The position numbers were made by a program, and so were the translations under genes. The notes under the pieces are model-generated. The model was not told the origin of the DNA, did not search any database, and worked only from the letters and a program-made list of their open reading frames with translations. From an uncultured cyanobacterium (GTDB taxonomy: Bacteria > Cyanobacteriota > Vampirovibrionia > Gastranaerophilales > Gastranaerophilaceae), in contig CAMAML010000101.1 in assembly GCA_945836835.1 (NCBI GenBank), positions 1-5,570 of the forward strand: a DNA stretch of 5,570 nt, in the 5' to 3' direction. Numbering within the stretch: position 1 is the stretch's first letter; the number at the start of each line of letters is the position of its first letter. Positions 1-5,487 of this stretch are shown piece by piece.

Positions 1-198
1 GTAAATATCTTCCATTTTGTGTTCCATTTTTTCGGTAACAATATCCTCAATGTTATCGGTGCTAATATCAACATTCATGTAGTTTATATCATGTGAACTC
101 AAATCAAGATTTTCATCTGCGCTCAAATCTCCTAAATTCAAGGCATCTTCGTCCATTACACTAACTACTGAAGAGTTTGGTTGTCTTTTTTTAGTCAT
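1..198 (-). CDS. rpoD: Probable primary RNA polymerase sigma factor, N-terminus only (partial)
   Basis: The first 66 codons of a gene that continues beyond the left edge. The protein starts MTKKRQPNSS and becomes strongly acidic, with many Asp, Glu and Asn residues and none of the conserved sigma regions 2 to 4 yet in view. An acidic, poorly conserved N-terminus directly after dnaG is what a primary sigma-70 factor looks like in the classical primase-sigma operon. The identification therefore rests mainly on position. The ATG lies inside the end of dnaG, giving an 8-bp overlap (191 to 198). A GGAG Shine-Dalgarno at 206-209 sits 7 nt upstream, so the gene is probably translationally coupled to dnaG. 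The reading frame and start are firm. The product name is inferred, and another acidic protein cannot be excluded from this fragment. Confidence 0.6.
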   Translation of the reverse strand, partial: MTKKRQPNSSVVSVMDEDALNLGDLSADENLDLSSHDINYMNVDISTDNIEDIVTEKMEHKMEDIY

Positions 199-2089
199 TA
201 ATTTTCTCCGATTTTATTCTGTTATTTATCTTATCTCTAAGTTGCATTTGAAGTTTCAAGGCTTCAATATCATCTTCATCAGCATCTTTGTATAAGTTTC
301 GCATCTTCTCTTTTTCTTCTTCCCAACGACATTTCTTAATTCTTGCGATGTTGTCTTCTATCAGAACTTCAAAATCTTCATCGGAAAGTCCGGTAAACGT
401 TTCCGCAATTCCCGTCAAATCCGTCAGAACCTGCTGGGTTTCGGCATCTTCAACGTATGCGGTATACAACTGTTCAATCAATTCCTTTACATTATTTACG
501 GTACATATTAATTTGTCAATCGTTGATTTTACATTTATTAACGTTTCGTTAGAAAAGTACGAGTTGTCAATCATTTCATTTATTCGAGTAAATGAGAAAT
601 GACTGTCTGTTACAAGAAAAACGCTCAATAAATTTTTTTGCGCTTTTTCTATTATTGATACATTTTTCTTTACATTTTTTTTGAACGGCTGAGCGGAATA
701 TGTATCCCGTCCGAAATTTTTTGCCCTGATAACCTCCGTTTCAAGTGCTTTTTCACTCACTTTCAATGCCCCTGCAACCATTTTTACATATTCCGAGCGG
801 ATAATGTTGTTGTTAATTTCGACCAAAACGGGCAGAAATTCTTGGATATATTTGGATTTTTCCTGCGGAGTTTTGTATTCGTTCTTCTTTTTCAGCAGGC
901 TGTTAACCTGAAAATCTATGAGCAACGGTGCGTTTTGCACTATCGACTTGAAACTGTCCGCACCGATTGTGCGGATAAACTCGTCGGGGTCTTTGCCTTC
1001 GGGCGGGCAAACTACTCTGATTTCGCAGGAATATTTGTCGTCAGAGGCAGCGATATAGCTTTCGTCAAACTGTTTTATGCTGCCCAATCCCTGAAACGCC
1101 TCGCGGATAAGCCCCGCACTGCGGTTAGTGGCTTTTTGTCCCGCCCCGTCGGTGTCGAACGAGAGGTAGAGCCGTCTTGATTTTGTGTACCTTGAAAGCA
1201 GTCTGATATGGTCGGGGGTTAAGGCCGTTCCGCACACTCCGACAACGTTTTGCACCCCGTGTGCCTGTGCCGAGATTACGTCAAAATACCCTTCCATAAG
1301 GATTACGCCGTCTTCGGATTTTATCGCATCTTTTGCCGTATAAAGACCGTATAAAAGCTTACTCTTGTTGTAAATAAGAGAGTCCGAAGAGTTAAGGTAT
1401 TTCGGCGTTTGGTCTTTGTATAACGCCCTTGCTCCAAACGCTACGTAGTTGCCGTTTTCGTCTTGTATCGGGATGATTATGCGGCCTCTGAACCTGTCAA
1501 TAGGCGGTTTGCCGTCTTTCCCTTCGAGTATAAGCCCCGCTTTTATGAGGATTTCGTCAGAAAAATCTTTTTTTAATACGTCGTATAAGGTCGTGTAAGC
1601 CTTTGGTGCGTAGCCGAGGGTAAACCTGTCGATAACTTCACGGGAAATTGAACGCCCTTCCAAGTATTCGGTCGCAAAAGATATTTCCTCGGAAGTTCTG
1701 TTTATGAGTACGTCGTGGTAGAAGATTGCCGCTTTTTGGCATGCCAGCTCCATTTGGGCTTTCTTGTCTTTGGCCTGTTCGTCTACCTTCATATTTGACG
1801 GCATTTCTATCCCGTATTTTTGTGCAAGGTCTTTTATAACCTCCATAAAAGACATGTTCTTTGTTTTCATGATGAATTTCAGGGCGTCCCCGCCTTCGCC
1901 ACAGCCGAAACACTTGTAAATCCCGATTGCGGGGTTTACGGAAAATGAAGGGGTCTTTTCCTTGTGAAAAGGACAGCAACCCCAGTAGCGGTTCCCGTTT
2001 TTTTTGAGAATGACGCTTTCCGACACGACATCCACGATGTCCAATCGGCTCTTTATTTCAGCTACAACTTCATCCAAAGTTCTTGTCAT
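191..2089 (-). CDS. dnaG: DNA primase DnaG
   Basis: Synthesises the RNA primers for Okazaki fragments and leading-strand starts, working with the replicative helicase DnaB. With the ATG at 2089 it has 632 residues, within the usual family range. The N-terminal CHC2 zinc-binding domain shows C39 and H42 (in CPFH), then C60 and C63. The RNA polymerase domain has the basic DRFRGRI motif near 198 and a TOPRIM core with the catalytic glutamate in EGYFDV (266-271) and the metal-binding DTDGAG (312-317), then PEGKDPDEF (363-371). The C-terminal part (from about 440) is the poorly conserved helicase-binding domain. About 45 residues separate DTDGAG from PEGKDPDEF, roughly 20 more than I recall for E. 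coli. Positions 481-720 are AT-rich (about 29% GC by hand count) and encode the Lys/Asn-rich linker. A TTG at 2101 is an alternative in-frame start. I prefer the ATG because the predicted transcription start is near 2109 and a GGA lies 7 nt before it. Confidence 0.97.
   Translation of the reverse strand: MTRTLDEVVAEIKSRLDIVDVVSESVILKKNGNRYWGCCPFHKEKTPSFSVNPAIGIYKCFGCGEGGDALKFIMKTKNMSFMEVIKDLAQKYGIEMPSNMKVDEQAKDKKAQMELACQKAAIFYHDVLINRTSEEISFATEYLEGRSISREVIDRFTLGYAPKAYTTLYDVLKKDFSDEILIKAGLILEGKDGKPPIDRFRGRIIIPIQDENGNYVAFGARALYKDQTPKYLNSSDSLIYNKSKLLYGLYTAKDAIKSEDGVILMEGYFDVISAQAHGVQNVVGVCGTALTPDHIRLLSRYTKSRRLYLSFDTDGAGQKATNRSAGLIREAFQGLGSIKQFDESYIAASDDKYSCEIRVVCPPEGKDPDEFIRTIGADSFKSIVQNAPLLIDFQVNSLLKKKNEYKTPQEKSKYIQEFLPVLVEINNNIIRSEYVKMVAGALKVSEKALETEVIRAKNFGRDTYSAQPFKKNVKKNVSIIEKAQKNLLSVFLVTDSHFSFTRINEMIDNSYFSNETLINVKSTIDKLICTVNNVKELIEQLYTAYVEDAETQQVLTDLTGIAETFTGLSDEDFEVLIEDNIARIKKCRWEEEKEKMRNLYKDADEDDIEALKLQMQLRDKINNRIKSEKIND
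206..209 (-). promoter_or_regulatory. Ribosome binding site of the sigma-like gene
   Basis: GGAG on the minus strand, 7 nt before the ATG at 198 and inside the last codons of dnaG. It fixes the start of the downstream gene and shows that the 8-bp overlap is a real gene junction. Confidence 0.75.
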
Positions 2090-2115
2090 TTGCACATCCA
2101 ATCATTACCAACAAA

Positions 2116-2144
2116 ATTCTAACACGAAAAATACGGACAATCAA
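2116..2144 (-). promoter_or_regulatory. Predicted sigma-70-type promoter of dnaG
   Basis: On the minus strand, TTGATT (2144-2139) and TAGAAT (2121-2116) are separated by exactly 17 bp. A TGT directly before TAGAAT makes an extended -10. Transcription would start near 2109, about 20 nt before the dnaG ATG at 2089. dnaG and the sigma gene could thus be expressed independently of the rsgA-HTH operon upstream. Confidence 0.65.
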
Positions 2145-2162
2145 AGATTTTTTTGCACACGA

Positions 2163-2198
2163 GAGGGAGGAGGCTTATCAGAAGAGTTGTTCCCTCCC
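2163..2198. repeat. Imperfect inverted repeat (GAGGGA/TCCCTC) upstream of the dnaG promoter
   Basis: On the plus strand GAGGGA (2163-2168) pairs with TCCCTC (2191-2196). The overlapping register GGGAGG (2165-2170) with CCTCCC (2193-2198) is equally good. An inner CTT/AAG stem (2174-2176 with 2182-2184) encloses a 5-nt loop, and weak CACA/TGTG complementarity flanks the whole. No T-run follows either arm in either direction, so this is not an ordinary intrinsic terminator. On the minus strand the 3' arm reads CCTCCTCCCTCTC, which resembles an anti-Shine-Dalgarno sequence. It may be a processing signal, a leader structure, a small RNA or a protein site. The sequence does not decide between these. 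Confidence 0.5.
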
Positions 2199-2227
2199 AA
2201 AGACCGTATGTGACAAGGAAACCCGCA

Positions 2228-2253
2228 TTTTAACCTTTAGAAATTGGTTAAAA
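2228..2253. repeat. Perfect 8-bp dyad across the HTH gene stop codon, candidate operator
   Basis: TTTTAACC (2228-2235), a 10-bp spacer, then GGTTAAAA (2246-2253): a perfect inverted repeat of 26 bp in total. It covers the TAA stop of the HTH gene at 2248-2250. Only two G:C pairs per arm and an A-run, not a T-run, after the 3' arm on both strands argue against a terminator. The symmetry, the length and the place beside an XRE-type regulator gene would suit a dimeric DNA-binding protein. That role is inferred. Confidence 0.5.
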
Positions 2254-2466
2254 CTTGCAGATTAAAATTTCGTTTATGTCTACCTCAAGTGCGGCGGCGA
2301 TTTGGTAAAGGTTCTTGATTTTCATATTATTCAATCCTCGCTCAAGCATGCTTATGGAATTGAGGTTCAACCCTGCCCGAAAAGCAAGCTCCTCTTGCGA
2401 AAGCTCCCTTTGCATTCTCAAATACCTGACGCTCTGCCCGATTTTAAACAATAATTCATCTCTCAT
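2248..2466 (-). CDS. Small XRE/Cro-type helix-turn-helix DNA-binding protein
   Basis: A 72-residue protein made almost entirely of one HTH_3 (Cro/CI) domain. SQEELAFRAGL (23-33) covers helix 2 and the turn, NLNSISMLERG (34-44) is the recognition helix and LERG end, and IKNLYQIAAALEVDINEIL (50-68) covers the last two helices, the usual XRE ending. There is no sensor, metal or peptidase domain. It is likely a small dimeric transcription regulator, but its target is unknown. The ATG lies 1 nt after the stop of the zinc-ribbon gene and has no convincing Shine-Dalgarno, so translation probably depends on ribosomes finishing the upstream gene. A TTG at 2478 would add four residues and overlap that gene, and is less likely. 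The dyad at 2228-2253 is a possible binding site. No toxin-like partner is adjacent, so an antitoxin role is not suggested. Confidence 0.88.
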   Translation of the reverse strand: MRDELLFKIGQSVRYLRMQRELSQEELAFRAGLNLNSISMLERGLNNMKIKNLYQIAAALEVDINEILICKF

Positions 2467-2467
2467 G

Positions 2468-2983
2468 TTACAGACCAAGCAGCTTTGAGATAAATCCTGC
2501 CATGCCTCGGCGGTAGGATATGTTAGATTTTGTTACGGACATATCACCTGCAAGTTCTTGTCCGATTTGGGAATACAAATACTTAATCGCGTCCGCTGAA
2601 CGTTGTTTTTCGGTCGCAAACTCCGCCCTCATTCGGGTAAGTTCGCCGTGTTCCAAGAACTTTGCTCCGCAGGTATAACATTCGTCTATTTGGATCGACC
2701 CCGTTGCACTCGTGTTATTTTTAACCATTTTTGCTCCGCAGGTCGGACAAAATCTGTCTACCGTTTCATCAACGGGCGGATAGTCTTGAGCCTCCATCTG
2801 TCTTATGGTTTCGTCCACAAGCTCGTGTTGCTCGTCAAAATATTTCAGCTCTCTGTTGTCAAAAAATATTCCGCCGCAACCGTCTTTACAAATATCTACG
2901 TTTATCCCGCATTCTTTTACGAATATTTTCAGCATTTTCTTTCCGCAAGCGGGACAGTTAATTGTTTCGTAAGTATCAGCCAT
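2468..2983 (-). CDS. Protein with two TFIIB-type zinc ribbons
   Basis: A 171-residue protein with two zf-TFIIB-like ribbons. The first has C10 and C13 (CPACG), then C32 and C36 in ICKDGCGGIFFDNREL. The second has C79 and C82 (CPTCG), then C102 and C105 in CYTCGAKFLEHGEL. The phrase 'C-GGIFFDNREL' is the hallmark of this bacterial family. Residues 115-145 are a charged, probably helical segment, and the tail (about 150-171) is basic and then hydrophobic (ISKLLGL). No signal peptide is visible, so it should be cytoplasmic. The family has no firmly known biochemical role; nucleic-acid or protein binding is only a guess. The start is supported by AGGAGA at 2991-2996, 7 nt before the ATG. It lies 21 nt after the PAP2 gene and 1 nt before the HTH gene, in one apparent operon. 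Confidence 0.9.
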   Translation of the reverse strand: MADTYETINCPACGKKMLKIFVKECGINVDICKDGCGGIFFDNRELKYFDEQHELVDETIRQMEAQDYPPVDETVDRFCPTCGAKMVKNNTSATGSIQIDECYTCGAKFLEHGELTRMRAEFATEKQRSADAIKYLYSQIGQELAGDMSVTKSNISYRRGMAGFISKLLGL

Positions 2984-2990
2984 AATTATT

Positions 2991-2996
2991 TCTCCT
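2991..2996 (-). promoter_or_regulatory. Strong ribosome binding site of the zinc-ribbon gene
   Basis: AGGAGA on the minus strand, 7 nt before the ATG at 2983, in the 21-nt gap after the PAP2 gene. It is the best-matching Shine-Dalgarno inside this operon. Confidence 0.8.
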
Positions 2997-3004
2997 GTTA
3001 AACC

Positions 3005-3472
3005 TTATGCAAAATGAACGAGCATATATCTGTGGAAGTATATTGCAAACAAGACCCCGAATATTGCTCCCATAATTACCTCAAACGGGGTATGCCCCAG
3101 AAGTTCTTTAAGTTTTCCGCCAATCGCCTGCACGTCGTGGTGGTAAAAGTCGTCCATCATTTTGTTTAAGCAAGCGGCGGTCTTGCCTGCGGCACGCCTT
3201 ACGCCTGCGGCGTCGTACATCGTAACCAGTGCAAAGCCTAACGCTATCGCAAACGACACGGACTCAAACCCGCTGATTAGCCCGACCGAGGTCGACAGCC
3301 CCATAACACCCGCAGAATGTGAACTCGGCATTCCGCCCGTTGTTGTGAATATTTTAAAATTTATGTGCCGAGTTTTTATCGTGAATATGAAAAACTTTAT
3401 CACCTGTGCCAAAAACGCCGACAACATGCCTGTTATAAGGACTTCATAACCTGTATTTACTATTTCTATCAC
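3005..3472 (-). CDS. Divergent PAP2 family membrane protein (DUF212, YuiD-like)
   Basis: A 155-residue integral membrane protein of the divergent PAP2 family, related to acid phosphatases and vanadium haloperoxidases. Visible family motifs are GGMPSSHSA (46-54), YDAAGVRRAAG (86-96) and LKELLGHTPFEV (121-132). P49-S50-S51-H52, R92/R93 and H127 correspond to residues that bind phosphate or act as catalyst in ordinary PAP2 enzymes. Hydrophobic segments lie at about 11-31, 55-69, 73-88 and 131-150. The start is GTG, directly after the TAA of the prenyl synthase with no bases between. An AGG at 3480-3482, 7 nt upstream, supports this start, and the next Met would cut into the first membrane segment. 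Given its place behind a prenyl diphosphate synthase, dephosphorylation of a prenyl or undecaprenyl phosphate is a reasonable guess, but the substrate of this family is not established. Confidence 0.93.
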   Translation of the reverse strand: MIEIVNTGYEVLITGMLSAFLAQVIKFFIFTIKTRHINFKIFTTTGGMPSSHSAGVMGLSTSVGLISGFESVSFAIALGFALVTMYDAAGVRRAAGKTAACLNKMMDDFYHHDVQAIGGKLKELLGHTPFEVIMGAIFGVLFAIYFHRYMLVHFA

Positions 3473-4366
3473 TTAAATGCCTACTCTCTTTTTAATACCT
3501 CGGATAATATCTTTCAACACCTCGGACTTTACTTTTAATGCGTCTATTATAGCACAACATTCCTCAAGAATGCAAGCTAATTTTTCTTTCGAGGTGTCCA
3601 AACCGTACAGGGAAACGTATGTGAGCTTGTCTGCGGTCTTGTCTTTGCCGAGGGTTTTGCCCATTTCTTCAAAGGTTGAAATCTCGTCCAAAATGTCGTC
3701 GCTTATTTGGAACGCAACCCCCAATTTTTGGGCAAAGTCGGTGATTTTGTCTAAATCTTCTTCGCTTGCACCCGCAATAATTGCCCCGCACCTGAGCGGA
3801 AGTTTAAACAAATCGGCGGTTTTGTGGGAGTGGATAAATTCGAGTAAATCTTCGGGAGGAAGTCCGAATTTATTGTTTTTCCAATTCTTTTCCGCCTCAA
3901 TATCGGCAACTTGACCGCCGATTACCCCGTAAGCACCCGCAAATTTTACGTATTCTTTCATAATCTTGATGAGAGTTTGGGCGGAAAGATTTTTTGAGTG
4001 TTCCAAGATAACCTGCGGGGCAAAACTTATCAGGGCGTCCCCCGCAAGCACTGCGGTAGCCTCGCCAAAAACCTTGTGGTTGGTGGGTTTTCCGCGTCTG
4101 AAATCGTCGTTATCCATACACGGCAAGTCGTCGTGGATTAGGGTTTGGGCGTGGAGCATTTCTATTGCGCAAGCCGTCGGGAGGGCGTCTTCAATATTTC
4201 CTCCGAAAATTCTGCACGCCTCCAGGCACATTACGGGGCGAAGTCGCTTTCCTTTAAGGGTTACTGTGTATTTCATCGATTTGAAAATATCCTGCGGGAA
4301 AGTATCTTCGTGCATATATTCATCAAGTTTTTTGTTTACGAGTTCGATATATTCTTCTAAATTCAT
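3473..4366 (-). CDS. crtE/ispA: Polyprenyl diphosphate synthase, GGPP/FPP synthase type
   Basis: Condenses isopentenyl diphosphate with allylic diphosphates to make C15 or C20 prenyl diphosphates for quinones, carotenoid-type lipids or longer carriers. The 297-residue cytoplasmic enzyme has GKRLRP (39-44, substrate binding), the first aspartate-rich motif DDLPCMD (79-85) followed by RRGKPTNHKVFGE, GGQVADIEAE (150-159) and the second aspartate-rich motif DDILD (223-227). The two-residue insertion in the first motif marks a bacterial/plant type II enzyme. The residues 5 and 4 before that motif are Q74 and T75, where E. coli IspA has Tyr-Ser, so no aromatic blocks chain growth. This, and the closeness to cyanobacterial/plastid CrtE around the motif, favours GGPP as product; that is inferred. 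The ATG at 4366 is chosen over an upstream alternative start at 4420 inside rsgA, because AGAGGA lies 9 nt before it and homologues begin here. Confidence 0.95.
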   Translation of the reverse strand: MNLEEYIELVNKKLDEYMHEDTFPQDIFKSMKYTVTLKGKRLRPVMCLEACRIFGGNIEDALPTACAIEMLHAQTLIHDDLPCMDNDDFRRGKPTNHKVFGEATAVLAGDALISFAPQVILEHSKNLSAQTLIKIMKEYVKFAGAYGVIGGQVADIEAEKNWKNNKFGLPPEDLLEFIHSHKTADLFKLPLRCGAIIAGASEEDLDKITDFAQKLGVAFQISDDILDEISTFEEMGKTLGKDKTADKLTYVSLYGLDTSKEKLACILEECCAIIDALKVKSEVLKDIIRGIKKRVGI

Positions 4367-4375
4367 TGGTTTATT

Positions 4376-4381
4376 TCCTCT
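4376..4381 (-). promoter_or_regulatory. Ribosome binding site deciding the prenyl synthase start
   Basis: AGAGGA on the minus strand, 9 nt before the ATG at 4366, in the 19-nt gap after rsgA. It rules out the longer reading from 4420, which would overlap rsgA and add 18 residues unlike the family. Confidence 0.75.
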
Positions 4382-4385
4382 AATG

Positions 4386-5384
4386 CTAATCTTTTTCGCC
4401 GTCAAGTTCCTTGTATGCAAGGCGTTTTAGGTTGTTTCTTGCAACCTGCCGTTTGCGTTCGGAAATTTTTGCTACAAACTTGTTATGGACGACTTTTTTT
4501 GTCGTTTCTTTTTTCTTACCTTCATAAGTAATACGTTTTTTATATTCTTTTGCCTCCTCGACGAATGCGAGATAACTTTCGTAGCGGGTGTCGTCGATTT
4601 TTTCAAAGTTTTCCAGTACGGCACATCCGTCCTCGTTTATGTGGAGGCAATCCCCATACTTGCACTGACCCTGATACGGCAACATTTCTTCAAAGAGAAG
4701 TGCCACATCCTGCGGCATAATGAAGTCAAATTTTACGTTGCTGAACCCCGGCGTGTCCACTATTCTTGAGGTTTCGTTGAGGTTGATAATTTCGCAGTGG
4801 CGTGTGGTGTGGGTTCCCCGCTGAAGTTTTTCGCTGACCTCTTTTGTGCGAAGGTTCACGTCAGGGTTGACGGCGTTGATGAGGCTGGACTTGCCGACAC
4901 CCGAATTCCCGCAAAGCACGCTGATTTTATCTTCCAAAAGCTCTCTGAATTTTTCTATCCCGATTTTTTCTTTTGCGGAGGTGAAAACTATTTTAAACCC
5001 GAGGTTTTTGTATATTTTTACGATGTCTTTTTCGAGGTTCTTTTCGTGTTGTAAATCCTCTTTGTTAAAACAAAGCAGGGTCGGAATTTGGTAGTATTTT
5101 GCAAGTGCTATGTAGCGGTTGAGTTGTAAAAGGTTCAAGTCAGGCTCTTTGAGTGCCGAGACTATTATAATTTGGTCGATATTTGCGACACTCGGGCGGG
5201 CGATGAAGTTTTTGCGAGGGTAAATATTTTCGATATAGCCGTCCCCAAACTCCACAAAATCGCCGACAAGGATTTTTTCCTTCTGTTTTTTGAGGATTTC
5301 TCTTGCCTTGCACTCAAAAAACTCCGCACCGCTTACGATGTAGTAAAAATCGGAATGAATTTTGTAAATTTGACCTTTTACCAT
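4386..5384 (-). CDS. rsgA: Ribosome small subunit-dependent GTPase A (RsgA/YloQ/YjeQ)
   Basis: A circularly permuted GTPase that checks late maturation of the 30S subunit, acting in the cytoplasm on the decoding region. It has 332 residues. After an N-terminal OB-fold (about 1-65), the G motifs come in the permuted order: G4 NKED (107-110), G5 TSAK (135-138), G1 GNSGVGKSSL (159-168), switch region GTHTTRH (190-196) and G3 DTPGF (210-214). The zinc knuckle follows with C241, C246, H248 and C254. The sequence resembles B. subtilis YloQ but carries an extra tail from about 285 that is rich in Lys and Arg and probably touches rRNA. The ATG agrees with the family start. Shine-Dalgarno pairing before it is poor, and the predicted promoter places the transcript start only about 5 nt upstream. 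It leads the five-gene operon. Confidence 0.97.
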   Translation of the reverse strand: MVKGQIYKIHSDFYYIVSGAEFFECKAREILKKQKEKILVGDFVEFGDGYIENIYPRKNFIARPSVANIDQIIIVSALKEPDLNLLQLNRYIALAKYYQIPTLLCFNKEDLQHEKNLEKDIVKIYKNLGFKIVFTSAKEKIGIEKFRELLEDKISVLCGNSGVGKSSLINAVNPDVNLRTKEVSEKLQRGTHTTRHCEIINLNETSRIVDTPGFSNVKFDFIMPQDVALLFEEMLPYQGQCKYGDCLHINEDGCAVLENFEKIDDTRYESYLAFVEEAKEYKKRITYEGKKKETTKKVVHNKFVAKISERKRQVARNNLKRLAYKELDGEKD

Positions 5385-5395
5385 ATGCTACCGCT

Positions 5396-5424
5396 ATTTT
5401 ACAAAAAATAAAAATTTATTGCAA
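5396..5424 (-). promoter_or_regulatory. Predicted promoter of rsgA and its operon
   Basis: On the minus strand, TTGCAA (5424-5419), a 17-bp very AT-rich spacer, and TAAAAT (5401-5396), which matches five of six -10 positions. Transcription would start near 5389 to 5388, only 4 to 5 nt before the rsgA ATG, giving a nearly leaderless mRNA. This agrees with the absence of a good Shine-Dalgarno. The -35 is shared with the adk promoter. Confidence 0.55.
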
Positions 5425-5447
5425 ACGGTTCCCGATTGGTATATTAT
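5419..5447 (+). promoter_or_regulatory. Predicted promoter of adk
   Basis: TTGCAA (5419-5424), a 17-bp spacer, and TATTAT (5442-5447), five of six matches to the -10 consensus. TATATT at 5440-5445 overlaps it as an alternative. Transcription would start near 5454, leaving a leader of about 34 nt that contains the adk ribosome binding site. Confidence 0.6.
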
Positions 5448-5470
5448 TTAAACAGAAAGAGAGTAAGACA

Positions 5471-5476
5471 GAGGAG
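5471..5476 (+). promoter_or_regulatory. Ribosome binding site of adk
   Basis: GAGGAG, 11 nt before the ATG at 5488. The match is strong, although the spacing is somewhat longer than at the other genes here (7 to 9 nt). It supports the adk start. Confidence 0.75.
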
Positions 5477-5487
5477 AAAATTTTGTC

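Noticed and set aside
842..1180. Plus-strand reading frames of 60 to 154 codons opposite dnaG, crtE and rsgA.
   Set aside because: They lie antisense to genes with clear family motifs, have no recognisable domain and no convincing start signals.
2070..2105. A short minus-strand ORF starting at ATG 2105 in another frame, just before dnaG.
   Set aside because: Only 11 codons, poor ribosome binding site, and it overlaps the dnaG start. Probably accidental.
2163..2198. Intrinsic terminator of the rsgA-HTH operon.
   Set aside because: The stem has a long loop and no T-run follows it on the minus strand; the run after it is A. The same holds on the plus strand.
2178..2228. A 16-codon minus-strand ORF (ATG at 2228, TGA at 2178) preceded by AAAGG, ending within the hairpin, as a leader peptide for attenuation.
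   Set aside because: It overlaps the dyad arm, its sequence shows no run of regulatory codons, and no terminator follows the hairpin. Nothing beyond chance supports it.
4367..4420. Longer N-terminus for the prenyl synthase starting inside rsgA.
   Set aside because: The extra 18 residues do not match the family, and a good AGAGGA lies correctly before the ATG at 4366.
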